Assembly: GCA_003601695.1 (NCBI GenBank)
Contig: PIYH01000002.1
Span: 1-46,706 of the forward strand
Length of the DNA stretch: 46,706 nucleotides
Source: Candidatus Bathyarchaeota archaeon
GTDB lineage: Archaea; Thermoproteota; Bathyarchaeia; Bathyarchaeales; DTEX01
Reading direction: 5' to 3'
A program made the translations under genes and the position numbers. Shown here piece after piece: positions 7,488 to 15,801 of this stretch. Within the stretch, counting starts at the first letter, position 1; every line of letters begins with the position of its first letter. The notes below the pieces were generated by a model. The model made no database searches and had not been told where the DNA came from. It was given only the letters and a program-made list of their open reading frames with translations.

Positions 7488-8540
7488 TTACTCTATCACT
7501 ATCTTCTCCCATTTTCCAGCCTTTACCGATCTGTAACACGCGTCAAGTATGCAGTTTACGATGTATCCGTCTCTGAATGTTTCACGAGGCTTTTCACCCC
7601 TCCCAATGCAGGATATGAAGTGCTGGAGCTCAGGTAAGTATCCGTATAGTTCATGTTCTCTCCATATCGGATACATCCATCCCCTCTTCGCCTCAGCCTT
7701 CTCTACGACGTATCCAACCTTCTCTTCAGGCGCTACTGTGAAGACTCTAATACCCGTCTCCCTAGTAGTATCTACGAAGATCGCACCGTCAGATCCATAT
7801 ATCTCAAACCTCAAGTCTAACCCTCCATGAGCGGCCCAGCTATTCTCAGCCTGACCTAGCTCTCCTCCCTCATACCTAACAAGCGCCACACTATTATCCT
7901 CCGCCTTAGTGTCATGAACTAGCGTGGCGCTCCACGCGCTTGCCTCCACAGGCTTCTTGCCGATCATGTATCTGGCGACTTCCACTGAATGACAACCCAT
8001 ATCCATAAGAGCTCCTCCTCCGGCAAGCTCAGGGTTCCAGAACCACGCTGAGTGAGGGCCGAAATGAGCTTCCCGGCTTCTTACCCAGAAGACCCTTCCG
8101 ATAGCGCCGTTTTCAATCATCTCTTTAACTCTTACAGTCTGCGGGAAGAAAACTTGGTTCTCAGCATAGCAATTGATCACGCCGTATCTTTCCACGGCAT
8201 CCAGCATAGCCTTCGCCTCGTCTACGCTACGCGCAAGTGGTTTCTCACAGATAATATGCTTACCGTTCTCAGCTGCTATCTCAGCTGCTTTCCTGTGTAG
8301 GAAATTCGGTAATCCAATGTCTATTACGTCTATTTCGGGATCCGAGCATGCCTTCTCGATGAAGTCATCACCCGAATAAACCTTCTTAACTCCGAATTTC
8401 CTAGCAACCTCCTCAGCTCGCTCCTTTCTCCTTCCAGCGATAGCCAGCACGTTTGCCTCAGCTATCTCCTTGTATGATGGAAGGTGAAAAGTTTCTTGAA
8501 CAAAGCCGTAACCGAGTACCCCGACATTCACTTTCCTCAT
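7488..8540 (-). CDS. Gfo/Idh/MocA-family NAD(P)-dependent oxidoreductase
   Basis: 350 residues. The N-terminal Rossmann domain opens VGVLGYGFVQ (6-15), with GRR at 36-38 at the end of beta 2. The family catalytic lysine lies in CEKPLA (98-103, Lys100), and the C-terminal substrate domain carries GGGALMDMGCHSVEVARYM with the usual Asp and His. Enzymes of this family oxidise or epimerise sugars, inositols and sugar amines. A clear GGTGA precedes ATG 8540 by 7 bases, and a TATA-like TTTTTATAGA lies about 65 bases upstream. It heads the minus-strand run with the creatininase-like and ADH genes. The exact sugar is not predictable. Confidence 0.9.
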   Translation of the reverse strand: MRKVNVGVLGYGFVQETFHLPSYKEIAEANVLAIAGRRKERAEEVARKFGVKKVYSGDDFIEKACSDPEIDVIDIGLPNFLHRKAAEIAAENGKHIICEKPLARSVDEAKAMLDAVERYGVINCYAENQVFFPQTVRVKEMIENGAIGRVFWVRSREAHFGPHSAWFWNPELAGGGALMDMGCHSVEVARYMIGKKPVEASAWSATLVHDTKAEDNSVALVRYEGGELGQAENSWAAHGGLDLRFEIYGSDGAIFVDTTRETGIRVFTVAPEEKVGYVVEKAEAKRGWMYPIWREHELYGYLPELQHFISCIGRGEKPRETFRDGYIVNCILDACYRSVKAGKWEKIVIE

Positions 8541-8712
8541 TCATAAATCACCAATACAATGTAAACAGATAAAATATTTTTTAATTTCCCCCATTAGCCA
8601 CAAGACGGCTTCTCTATAAAAATTTTTCCACGACACAAAATGATCAAGATTCAGTTTCGCTTAAAAAGTTAACAGTAGCGGAAGCTAATAATGCTAAGAA
8701 GAAAACGTGATA

Positions 8713-8742
8713 TCTTTAAAAGGCATCATGTCATTTTAAAGA
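8713..8742 (+). promoter_or_regulatory. Perfect 9-bp inverted repeat overlapping a TATA box
   Basis: TCTTTAAAA (8713-8721) and its exact reverse complement TTTTAAAGA (8734-8742) are separated by 12 bases, just before ATG 8749. The left arm is also a good TATA box, centred about 31 bases before the ATG. A dimeric regulator bound here would block TBP. The right arm may simply be a second AT-rich word, so operator function is inference. Confidence 0.45.
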
Positions 8743-8748
8743 TTTAGA

Positions 8749-9315
8749 ATGAATCTTTCAGTTGAGAAAGAAAGACTCGCAAGCCTCGGATTAAAAATTT
8801 TCAGATTCTCAGAAATTTCAAAGATGAGAAATAAAAGAGGAACATACACGTTGATGATCTATATTAATTCACCGCTCTCACTGAAGATCGGAGGGTTAGG
8901 TATAGCTAATCTTAACACTGGCTACTATACGTATACGGGGTCGGCGCTGGGAAGAGGACCCTCCAGCCTCGCTGGGCGGATCTCCAGACATCTCAGATCC
9001 GAAAAGAAGAGAAGATGGCATATAGACTACTTGCTGAGAAACGGCGAATCGGAGATCGAAGCTGTTTTGGCGTTGCTATCTAGGAGGAGGCTAGAATGCG
9101 AGGTGAATCAACATCTAATAAGTCTTCTTAGACCGAAGATGCCGATTCTAGGTTTTGGTTCTTCGGACTGCATTAGTGGATGTAAAAGTCATCTCCTATA
9201 CTTCGGGAAAAGAGATAATCTGCTGAGCGAAATGGCAGAAATATATCTGCAGAGAGGGAAGGATAATGTTTTCGCGCTTCTTAAAGACGAAGCGTGGTCT
9301 CCAAATCGCAATTAG
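8749..9315 (+). CDS. DUF123 / GIY-YIG-like nuclease-domain protein
   Basis: 188 residues. After a 30-residue N-terminal extension comes the DUF123 domain: GTYTLMIYINSPL (31-43), GYYTYTGSALGRG (the GIY-YIG-equivalent strand pair), ISRHLRSEKKRRWHIDYLL with the conserved Arg and His, and the C-terminal GFGSSDCISGCKSHLLYF. DUF123 is a GIY-YIG-superfamily domain often found alone in archaea or fused to endonuclease III, so a role in DNA processing or repair is suggested but not shown. ATG 8749 has no ribosome site; with the TATA box at 8713-8721 the mRNA is probably leaderless. The downstream GNAT gene overlaps its last 50 bases. Confidence 0.82.
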   Translation: MNLSVEKERLASLGLKIFRFSEISKMRNKRGTYTLMIYINSPLSLKIGGLGIANLNTGYYTYTGSALGRGPSSLAGRISRHLRSEKKRRWHIDYLLRNGESEIEAVLALLSRRRLECEVNQHLISLLRPKMPILGFGSSDCISGCKSHLLYFGKRDNLLSEMAEIYLQRGKDNVFALLKDEAWSPNRN

Positions 9316-9751
9316 AGAAGCTAGATTGAATGATCTGGATGAAATTTATAAAATTGAGACTGAATGCTTTGCTGAGGAAGCCTTCACCCGTATACAGCTC
9401 GAATATTGCTTAAGATCGCCGCTCTTCATAACGTTGATCGCCGAGATTAACGATGAACCAGTTGGGTTTATCATGGGGACTATCGAGGATATCAACGGTG
9501 AGATAAATGGACATGTCTATACGGTCGATGTGAAGCGTGAATTTAGAAGAATGAATGTAGGATCAGCGCTTTTGAAGTTCTTAGAAGAGGAGTTTCTCTG
9601 CAGAGGAGCGCGAAGAGCAGTGTTAGAGACCCGTTTTGACAACATAGATGCTATGAAGCTTTACTTAAAGCATGGCTATAGCCAAGTGGGAATAATCAAA
9701 GATTATTATGGTCCTGGTTTAGATGCCGTTAGGTTCAGGAAGGATCTGTGA
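9266..9751 (+). CDS. RimI-like GNAT N-acetyltransferase
   Basis: 161 residues of a complete GNAT fold: IREARLNDLDEIYKIETECF (16-35) is the RimI/Ard1 N-terminal signature, VYTVDVKREFRRMNVGSALL (83-102) carries the acetyl-CoA loop, and ETRFDNIDAMKLYLKHGYSQ (118-137) is the motif B helix. The pyrophosphate loop normally reads RxxGxG/A; here it is RRMNVG, with Asn for the first Gly. RimI-type enzymes acetylate protein N-termini, which is widespread in archaea. ATG 9266 is the only usable start before the domain and has the strong purine site GAGAGGGAAGG upstream. It starts 50 bases inside the DUF123 gene, which points to coupled translation. Confidence 0.88.
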   Translation: MFSRFLKTKRGLQIAIREARLNDLDEIYKIETECFAEEAFTRIQLEYCLRSPLFITLIAEINDEPVGFIMGTIEDINGEINGHVYTVDVKREFRRMNVGSALLKFLEEEFLCRGARRAVLETRFDNIDAMKLYLKHGYSQVGIIKDYYGPGLDAVRFRKDL

Positions 9752-9895
9752 GAAAAATGGGAATAGCCTCTTAGATTCGGGTGTTTTTCCCAAGAATATC
9801 AGATTCAACAAATTCTATCTGCATGATTATTCTAAAAGAATAAAAAAGACAACTATATTCAGAAGATATCACTAAGCTATGAATTGGAAAAGCTC

Positions 9896-11251
9896 ATGAA
9901 GATGCATATAGGATTCGATGATACAGATTCTCCGCGTGGAGGATGCACAACATATATAGCGGCGATACTTATTGAACGTCTACATAAACTCGGCGTCTCC
10001 CTAATCGATTACCCAGAGCTAGTGAGGCTTAATCCTAATGTTCCATGGAAGACTAGAGGCAACGGAGCAGTCTGCTTCAGAATCCTATGCTCAGAAGATC
10101 TGCAAGATGAAGTAAAGGAACACGTTGTCCAGACGGTTGAGGAGCAAGCCGATCTAAGTTATAAGGGAACAGATCCAGGGGTTGTCTTCTTAACTGGCGA
10201 TGTTCCAAGCGAGATTGAAGCATTTGCTAAGCGAGTTATCACGGGACTTGTGACGAAAGATGAAGCCTTAACCCTTATCAGAAAGTATAAGGCTGAAGCG
10301 TATGGCTTTAAGAAAGGCCGCGGAATAATCGGCGGTTTGGCAGCTATAGGCGAACAGTTAAAGGAGGACTACACATACGAGCTGCTCTCCTACCGGGTTC
10401 CAGAAAATAGGGGGATCCCTAGAAAAATCAAAGAGTCATCAGTCGTTGAGATGGATAAGAAACTTGGAAATTTGGTCTTCAATAATGTTGATTATGAAAC
10501 TGGAAGAATTCTGATAACTCCAAGAGGACCGGATCCTGTCCTCTATGGCATAAGGGGAGAAACCCCGGAGGCAGTTAGGCGTGGACATGAACTCGTAGTC
10601 TCAGAGGAGCCTATAGAAAGATGGGTTATATTCCGAACAAATCAGGGAACAGATTCCCATTTAAAGAAAATAATCGCGATCAGTCAAGTTAAGCCATACA
10701 GTCCCGTCATAGTTAGAGGCAGAGTTTCAGAGGAGCCTAAAATCATTAAGGGAGGTCACGTAATCTTCAAGGTTAGAGATGGAATGGACGAGATTGACTG
10801 TGCAGCTTACGAGCCAACTGGTAGCCTTAGAAGAATAGTTAAGAGACTCATCATAGGCGATCTCGTTGAGGTTTATGGCGGAGTTCGCCCGCCTTCACAA
10901 AGCAATCCGACGACGATAAATATCGAGAAGATCAAAATCATTGAGACTGTTCCTCTCCTCATGTATCGTAATCCTCCCTGCCCCATCTGCGGGAAAAGAA
11001 TGAAATCTATGGGGAAGGGGAAAGGCTTTGAATGTAAAAGATGCGGCTTTCGTAGCGGAGACTTGAAAAAAATAGTTATTAATGTTAAGAGGCATCTAAA
11101 GCCCGGATTATACGTGACACCTCCTCGATCACAGAGACACCTAACAAAGCCTCTGAGCAGATATGGTCAAGAAAAGAGGAAGCCTCCAGACTTCATAGGA
11201 AAAACTATTCCATATGAAAAAGTGTATCGTTGCTATTATCCATCTGAGTAG
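9896..11251 (+). CDS. tiaS: tRNA(Ile2) 2-agmatinylcytidine synthetase TiaS
   Basis: TiaS uses ATP and agmatine to modify cytidine 34 of the AUA-reading tRNA-Ile, essential in archaea. The N-terminus MHIGFDDTDSPRGGCTTYIA is diagnostic; WKTRGNGAVCF and the following catalytic segments are intact. An OB-fold nucleic-acid domain (PVIVRGRVSEEPKIIKGGHV region) is followed by a C-terminal zinc ribbon CPICGKRM...CKRCGF (four Cys) that holds the tRNA acceptor end. The full length of about 450 residues is normal. I choose ATG 9896 (a second ATG is at 9902); a TTG at 9884 would add four residues of no known role. The last 16 bases overlap the end of the convergent topoisomerase IB gene. Confidence 0.96.
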   Translation: MKMHIGFDDTDSPRGGCTTYIAAILIERLHKLGVSLIDYPELVRLNPNVPWKTRGNGAVCFRILCSEDLQDEVKEHVVQTVEEQADLSYKGTDPGVVFLTGDVPSEIEAFAKRVITGLVTKDEALTLIRKYKAEAYGFKKGRGIIGGLAAIGEQLKEDYTYELLSYRVPENRGIPRKIKESSVVEMDKKLGNLVFNNVDYETGRILITPRGPDPVLYGIRGETPEAVRRGHELVVSEEPIERWVIFRTNQGTDSHLKKIIAISQVKPYSPVIVRGRVSEEPKIIKGGHVIFKVRDGMDEIDCAAYEPTGSLRRIVKRLIIGDLVEVYGGVRPPSQSNPTTINIEKIKIIETVPLLMYRNPPCPICGKRMKSMGKGKGFECKRCGFRSGDLKKIVINVKRHLKPGLYVTPPRSQRHLTKPLSRYGQEKRKPPDFIGKTIPYEKVYRCYYPSE

Positions 11252-13023
11252 TTCTCGACCCATGAGAATTTTTTCTGAAGCGATTTTGGATAGTACATTT
11301 TCCAGTCGAAGCCTACCTTCCCACCCCAGCGGTAGTAGATCCTCGGGTCGATATAGCTCCTCAGTGACGTGTTTAGGTTGTAATCTCTTGTCTTCATCTT
11401 TGCGTCTATCCAGAGTTTCATCTTCTCTATGAAGGTGCGTTCCCGCTGCTTCAGCTTTGCCAGTCTCTCCCGAAGTCTCATTAATTGACCTCTATGCTTC
11501 TCCCTGAGCCTCCTGATGGATTCTCTCTGTTTTCTTATTCTCCTCCTTAGACTTCTTATTCTCTTCTCCAGAGTCTTCGTAGGCTTTCCCTCATTCTCCC
11601 TCTGAACTAGCTGGCGACGAGCCTCTTCAAGCTTCTTCCTCAATGATTCAATATTCGCCTCGTATCTTCTAAGCCTCTCGAGATACCGAAGCCGCTTCTC
11701 TTTAAGTTTCTCTTTGATCTTTCTTTCCTTCTCCTTCGCCTTTTCCATTCTCTCCCTTAGTCGTTCCCTTCGCCTTTCCAACGATGCCCTCCAGCTCTTT
11801 GGAATTTTACGGCGATGATTGCAAACTTTGGCGGCTTCAAGATTCGCTATCGTCGCCACATACTTCTTCACATATTCAGGATCCTCTCTTTTAACGGGGA
11901 TCTCCTTAAGCTTCTCTTCTACGGCCTTTGACGCATAGTAGGTGCGGAAAACTTTAGCTGAAAGTCCAGTTACTACTTCGTCGAGGAACTCGCTGACTCG
12001 CTTAGAGTTAACTCCGTCGAAGATCGATGACTTAGCATTTGCTGAAAATTCCTTTAGATTTCTTATCACGATCTCCGGCAACTCTTCCTTGAAGACGTGT
12101 GGAACGGAGTCTTTTCCTAAGAATTTGAAGACAACTCTCCCATCATCGCCGAATTTTATGTGTTCAGGCCGAAGAGTTGAAGCTCCTACAGTATCAGCCT
12201 CATCGGGATCCTTTTCATCGCCCACCCGAATCTTAAGTATGTCGATCAGGTAGCATACGGTTGCTATCTTTCTTCTTAAGGGATCCTCCGCGTCTAAATT
12301 CTTCATTATGTGCTTCTTTATCTTCTCTATATTATGCTTGAGCTCTATAGCTTTGTTGAACTTCTCAATCTCTCTCTTCTGTTTAGGCTCGCTGTTCTCA
12401 GCGAGCCATACATACTTCATCTTTCCGGAGAGCTTATCTCTCCACCGAGCGATCCACATTACATCGGATCTCCACACTATAGCTTTCCAGTTTCCCGGAG
12501 GTCTAGGAGCATCTGGTGAAAGATTGAGCTCTATATCCTCTTCGCTTGGCCCCTCTTTCCATCTTCCACGTTTAGGATGTTTTCCGCGTCCGATAAATAT
12601 ACAAGAGGGCTCAACCGTGTAATTGCTAACCTCCACTCTGACGCCGTCAACTATTGCATAGCCATACTTCTTCTTGTTATCTTCCCTCAGCGCTTTCCTT
12701 TCCTCTCTCAGGCGTTTTTTCTCTTCTCTAGTTAGGCTCTCTTTCCATCTCCTCTCTTTCTCCACATACTCTATTATTTCGGAGAAGTCGAAGTCTTCAG
12801 GCTTAAGTTTCTCGCTGATCCTCAGAGCTTTACGGAAATCCTCGAAGAAGTTTCGAACAAATACTTTATCGTTAACGTATTCAGTTCCCATCTTCTTAAC
12901 CCAGGCGATCGCCATCTCCTCTTGTTTCGGAGTTAAATGTATCCTTTTACCTTTAACTGATATGCAGAGCTCCTTCCACTCATATTTCGGGATTAGAACC
13001 CCATTATGGATAAGCTGCTTCAT
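11236..13023 (-). CDS. DNA topoisomerase IB, eukaryotic type
   Basis: 595 residues. It relaxes both positive and negative supercoils by a 3'-phosphotyrosyl nick. The core (WKELCISVKGKRIHLTPKQE; FVRNFFEDFRKAL; WKAIVWRSDVMWIARWRDK) matches eukaryotic Top1. The catalytic part contains KIRVGDEKDPDEADTVGAST (with the conserved Arg) and KVCNHRRKIPKSW. A long basic coiled-coil linker (about 415-530) leads to the C-terminal domain with LNTSLRSYIDPRI, where Tyr557 is the nucleophile. Among archaea this enzyme is best known from Thaumarchaeota and neighbouring lineages, so it is a useful taxonomic hint. The 3' end overlaps tiaS by 16 bases in convergent orientation, so readthrough of either gene would give antisense RNA of the other. 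Confidence 0.95.
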   Translation of the reverse strand: MKQLIHNGVLIPKYEWKELCISVKGKRIHLTPKQEEMAIAWVKKMGTEYVNDKVFVRNFFEDFRKALRISEKLKPEDFDFSEIIEYVEKERRWKESLTREEKKRLREERKALREDNKKKYGYAIVDGVRVEVSNYTVEPSCIFIGRGKHPKRGRWKEGPSEEDIELNLSPDAPRPPGNWKAIVWRSDVMWIARWRDKLSGKMKYVWLAENSEPKQKREIEKFNKAIELKHNIEKIKKHIMKNLDAEDPLRRKIATVCYLIDILKIRVGDEKDPDEADTVGASTLRPEHIKFGDDGRVVFKFLGKDSVPHVFKEELPEIVIRNLKEFSANAKSSIFDGVNSKRVSEFLDEVVTGLSAKVFRTYYASKAVEEKLKEIPVKREDPEYVKKYVATIANLEAAKVCNHRRKIPKSWRASLERRRERLRERMEKAKEKERKIKEKLKEKRLRYLERLRRYEANIESLRKKLEEARRQLVQRENEGKPTKTLEKRIRSLRRRIRKQRESIRRLREKHRGQLMRLRERLAKLKQRERTFIEKMKLWIDAKMKTRDYNLNTSLRSYIDPRIYYRWGGKVGFDWKMYYPKSLQKKFSWVENYSDG

Positions 13024-13159
13024 GGACTTCTTCTCTCAGTTTTCTAAATAACTCCGTATCTCTTATAATTGAGAATAATTAAGCGTTTCTTCATGAAGAT
13101 GCGAATTAACATATATTTCATCCACAAATCTTAATTGCTTAGAACACTTACCTCAAGCT

Positions 13160-13176
13160 AGAACAAAGATTGTTCT
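13160..13176. promoter_or_regulatory. Inverted repeat AGAACAA-AGA-TTGTTCT upstream of the receiver gene
   Basis: Two perfect 7-base arms (13160-13166 and 13170-13176) with a 3-base centre lie 43 bases before the TTG start at 13219. The size and position suit an archaeal helix-turn-helix repressor or activator site. A hairpin in the leader RNA is the alternative. Only symmetry and location support it. Confidence 0.35.
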
Positions 13177-13205
13177 TTAACGAGGCTTAAAGAAAGAACT
13201 TGTTT

Positions 13206-13211
13206 GGGAGG
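13206..13211 (+). promoter_or_regulatory. Ribosome binding site that decides the receiver-protein start
   Basis: GGGAGG ends 7 bases before TTG 13219. The alternative in-frame TTG at 13204 would lie upstream of this near-perfect Shine-Dalgarno sequence, so 13219 is the better start. Confidence 0.6.
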
Positions 13212-13218
13212 CTTCAAA

Positions 13219-13671
13219 TTGGATTCACACGCCTCAGCACGATCATTGGAGCTTAAGAACGATTCAAGGCATAATGAAAAAACAGCATCTAAAGGAAAAG
13301 TGATAATTATAGAAGATGACGTGGAGGTTCTTGAAAGCCTAAGTGAAGTTCTTACGTCTGAAGGCTACGAGGTTGAGACGGCGACGAGCGGTGAGGAGGG
13401 TATAAGGAAATGCAGAGCTAAACGGTTTTCTCTGGCACTACTTGATATTAAGCTGCCAGGCATGAATGGAACACAGGTTCTCGAAGTACTACATAAGGAG
13501 TTTCCCAGCATGGTGAAGATCATGATCACGGGATACCCATCTCTAGAAAACGCTGTAGCTTCGTTGAAGCAGGGAGCTGATGCATATTTGATGAAGCCGA
13601 TAAAACCGGCGAGTCTTCTGAAAATCTTAGATGAAAAGATAAACAAGCAGGCTTTAATGGAGAAAATGTAG
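13219..13671 (+). CDS. Response-regulator receiver-domain protein
   Basis: 150 residues from TTG 13219 (GGGAGG at 13206-13211). A polar 24-residue N-terminal tail precedes one CheY-like receiver domain: KVIIIEDD with the acidic pair at about 32-34, phospho-acceptor Asp76 in LALLDIKLPG, switch Thr104 in IMITGYP, and Lys126 in LMKPIKP. All four key positions are present, so phosphorylation should work. There is no output domain. The next gene, 12 bases downstream on the same strand, is a KaiC-like ATPase, so the receiver most likely acts through that protein. No histidine kinase lies in the window. Stand-alone receivers next to RecA/KaiC ATPases are known in archaea, but their outputs are mostly undefined. 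Confidence 0.92.
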   Translation: MDSHASARSLELKNDSRHNEKTASKGKVIIIEDDVEVLESLSEVLTSEGYEVETATSGEEGIRKCRAKRFSLALLDIKLPGMNGTQVLEVLHKEFPSMVKIMITGYPSLENAVASLKQGADAYLMKPIKPASLLKILDEKINKQALMEKM

Positions 13672-13683
13672 GATGCGACGACC

Positions 13684-15147
13684 TTGAATGATGGAGATAG
13701 AATCCCTCAGGAGATAGTGAAGTTCTTCAAGATCTTTCCGGGGCAGACCTTGCTTATCAAGGGAAAGCCTGGAACCGGAAAGACGATACTGTCATTTGAG
13801 ATTCTAAAGGAGATATGCGAGGAACGCAATGGACTTTACGTCTCTACAAGGGTTAACCCGGAGAAGATCTATCACCTATTTCCGTGGATAAAGAATATAG
13901 TTACTGAAAGAAATGTGATAAATGCGACGCCTAAAAGGCTTCACGAAGCCTTAAGACTCTCGGGAAGCTTCCTTAACAGACCCTTTGGATTCGACGCCGC
14001 CCTGAACTTCTTCAGGATGCTTTATGAAGATGCTGAAGAGATGAATAATCCTGTAGTGGTGATTGACAGCTGGGATGCGATGCTTGGAAGTCTTAACCTT
14101 CAGAATAATAGAGCATCATTCACACAGAGCATATGCGATTTTTGTCATGAAACCAGAACTCATCTAATTCTAGTATCTGAAACGGATAGACTTGAGGATC
14201 TTGATTATATAGTGGATGGAATAGTGACCCTCCTAGATGTGGATATGCAGGATGTGAAAGATAAGCCATACGTAGAATATTCGAGATCTAGAACGCTGAG
14301 ACAGATAAGGATAGACAAGCTCAGAGGCTTAGAGAGGAAAATGAAGAGGTATGTATTTTCACTGCAGAATGGAAGGTTTAAGTACTTTCCACCAAGTAGG
14401 GATGTAAGAGTCATCGAAGCGGAACCCCTTCCGGACGTTGATGAGATGCACAGGTCAAGCGGCATAAGAGATTTTGACAAGATATCTGGCGGGCTGAAGA
14501 GAGGTGAATTAACGCTCTTCGTTGTGGAGGAAGGAGTTGGATTACGATATGTTCCATTTCTAGATCAGATAGCGATTAACCTATCATCTAAGGGCTTAGG
14601 AGTTGTCCGCCTACGCTCAGTTGGCTCCATATCTCCAGAAGACCGTGAACTTGAAGAGAGATATAATGGGATATATTCTTATAAGCCTGAATCTTGGATA
14701 ACTTGGCGCTTAGAGAAGCTCTTTCCTTCTGCTGAAGAGTACATGAATTTTCTCGAGACTGTTAGGAAGGATAAGGCTGACCTATTAGAGTTTTCACTTA
14801 TGGAGTCGAGGAAAGAATACCTTGTATTCTTAGAAAAACTGATGAGGAAACATTCTGGTATAGTTGAGATTCTCGGGTTAGATATATTTGAGATTCTTTA
14901 TGGTCCAGAGAATACCCTGAAGCTTCTGGATGAAGCGATCAGCAGGGCGCTGAGGAATAATGAAGCGCTTATAGCAATAGCTAAAAAGGGAATGAAATCT
15001 TTAGAGATGATGACTCAGCTCGCCGCCGCACGCTTCGTCTTTAAAGACATTCTTGGAAATCTGTTCATCTATGGAGAGCAGCCCAGAACTGGACTCTATC
15101 ACGTGTCATCTAGCAGAAATGGCATTCACCTAACTCCAATAGTTTAA
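13684..15147 (+). CDS. KaiC/RadA-superfamily ATPase with degenerate second domain
   Basis: 487 residues in two RecA-like units. The first has Walker A GKPGTGKT at 27-34, ARG-like switch STRVNPEKIYHLFP after beta 2, and Walker B NPVVVIDSWD at 122-131. The second begins SSGIRDFDKISGGLKRGELT (258-277), the typical KaiC domain opening, but its P-loop place reads VEEGVGLRYVP (281-291) with no GKT/S, so it should not hydrolyse ATP. This resembles two-domain KaiC-like proteins (arCOG gvpD/RAD55 type) used as signalling switches, with one active and one structural ring. Translation starts at TTG 13684, 12 bases after the receiver gene, so the two form an operon. Likely partner: the receiver protein. 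Confidence 0.85.
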   Translation: MNDGDRIPQEIVKFFKIFPGQTLLIKGKPGTGKTILSFEILKEICEERNGLYVSTRVNPEKIYHLFPWIKNIVTERNVINATPKRLHEALRLSGSFLNRPFGFDAALNFFRMLYEDAEEMNNPVVVIDSWDAMLGSLNLQNNRASFTQSICDFCHETRTHLILVSETDRLEDLDYIVDGIVTLLDVDMQDVKDKPYVEYSRSRTLRQIRIDKLRGLERKMKRYVFSLQNGRFKYFPPSRDVRVIEAEPLPDVDEMHRSSGIRDFDKISGGLKRGELTLFVVEEGVGLRYVPFLDQIAINLSSKGLGVVRLRSVGSISPEDRELEERYNGIYSYKPESWITWRLEKLFPSAEEYMNFLETVRKDKADLLEFSLMESRKEYLVFLEKLMRKHSGIVEILGLDIFEILYGPENTLKLLDEAISRALRNNEALIAIAKKGMKSLEMMTQLAAARFVFKDILGNLFIYGEQPRTGLYHVSSSRNGIHLTPIV

Positions 15148-15264
15148 TCTTTCATTTCATAAGTCTTCCTGATATTATGTGGAAAAGAAAACGCTTTAAT
15201 CGTTGCTTTAGGATGTATTAAGAGATAAAAGGAATCATGACAAACGAGAGGAGAAATATAAGAG

Positions 15265-15627
15265 ATGAGTAATGAAATTAAGCTTCCGCCAGCCGTTCAG
15301 GAAAGGTTGCTGAGGCTTCAGCAGCTACAGCAGACCCTTCAGAGCCTTCTTGCTCAGAAGCAACAAGTTGAACTTGAACTTCTGGAGGTCGATAGAGCTT
15401 TAGAGGAACTTAAGAAGACGCCGGATGATGAAGTCATCTATAAATCCGTCGGCTCAATTTTAGTAAAGACTCAAAAATCAAAGATTACTAAAGAACTTGC
15501 TGAGAGAAAGGAATTAGCGAACATGAGGATTTCGGTCCTCGGAAAACAGGAGGAGAGAATAAGAAGCCAGATAAAGGAGCTGAATGAGAAGCTCCAGAGG
15601 GACCTTCGTCCATTATCGCCGCGTTAA
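15265..15627 (+). CDS. pfdB: Prefoldin subunit beta
   Basis: 120 residues. Two long coiled-coil helices (about 8-50 and 78-115) flank the central beta hairpins with DDEVIYKSVGSILVKT, which is the archaeal prefoldin beta pattern. With two alpha subunits, four beta subunits form the jellyfish-shaped chaperone that passes unfolded proteins to the thermosome. ATG 15265 follows a GAGAGGAGA ribosome site. In many archaea this gene neighbours a DHH phosphoesterase, as here. The alpha subunit is not in the window. Confidence 0.95.
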   Translation: MSNEIKLPPAVQERLLRLQQLQQTLQSLLAQKQQVELELLEVDRALEELKKTPDDEVIYKSVGSILVKTQKSKITKELAERKELANMRISVLGKQEERIRSQIKELNEKLQRDLRPLSPR

Positions 15628-15772
15628 AACTGCTTCAAAAGCCTTCACATGCCTCGTTATTTACTAGTCTAATTAACTACCTCAGGTTTGACGAAGCCTT
15701 AAACGTGAATTCTGGTGGATGAATAGAAGCCTCCAGAGAATAGGCTTATAGAAAACTGTTAAACGTCACTGC

Positions 15773-15782
15773 ATCTTTAAAT
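15773..15782 (+). promoter_or_regulatory. TATA box for the DHH phosphoesterase gene
   Basis: ATCTTTAAAT is centred about 24 bases before TTG 15802 and shares the ATCTTTAAA word with the boxes before the DUF123 and HMG-CoA synthase genes. A purine-rich GAGAGGA also lies between box and start, so whether the mRNA has a short leader is unclear. Confidence 0.4.
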
Positions 15783-15801
15783 TGAAGATGAGAGGATACA
15801 G

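Noticed and set aside
11942..12622. Long open frames on the plus strand inside the topoisomerase IB gene
   Set aside because: They are antisense to a strongly supported gene, have Ser/Leu-rich low-complexity translations and no family likeness.
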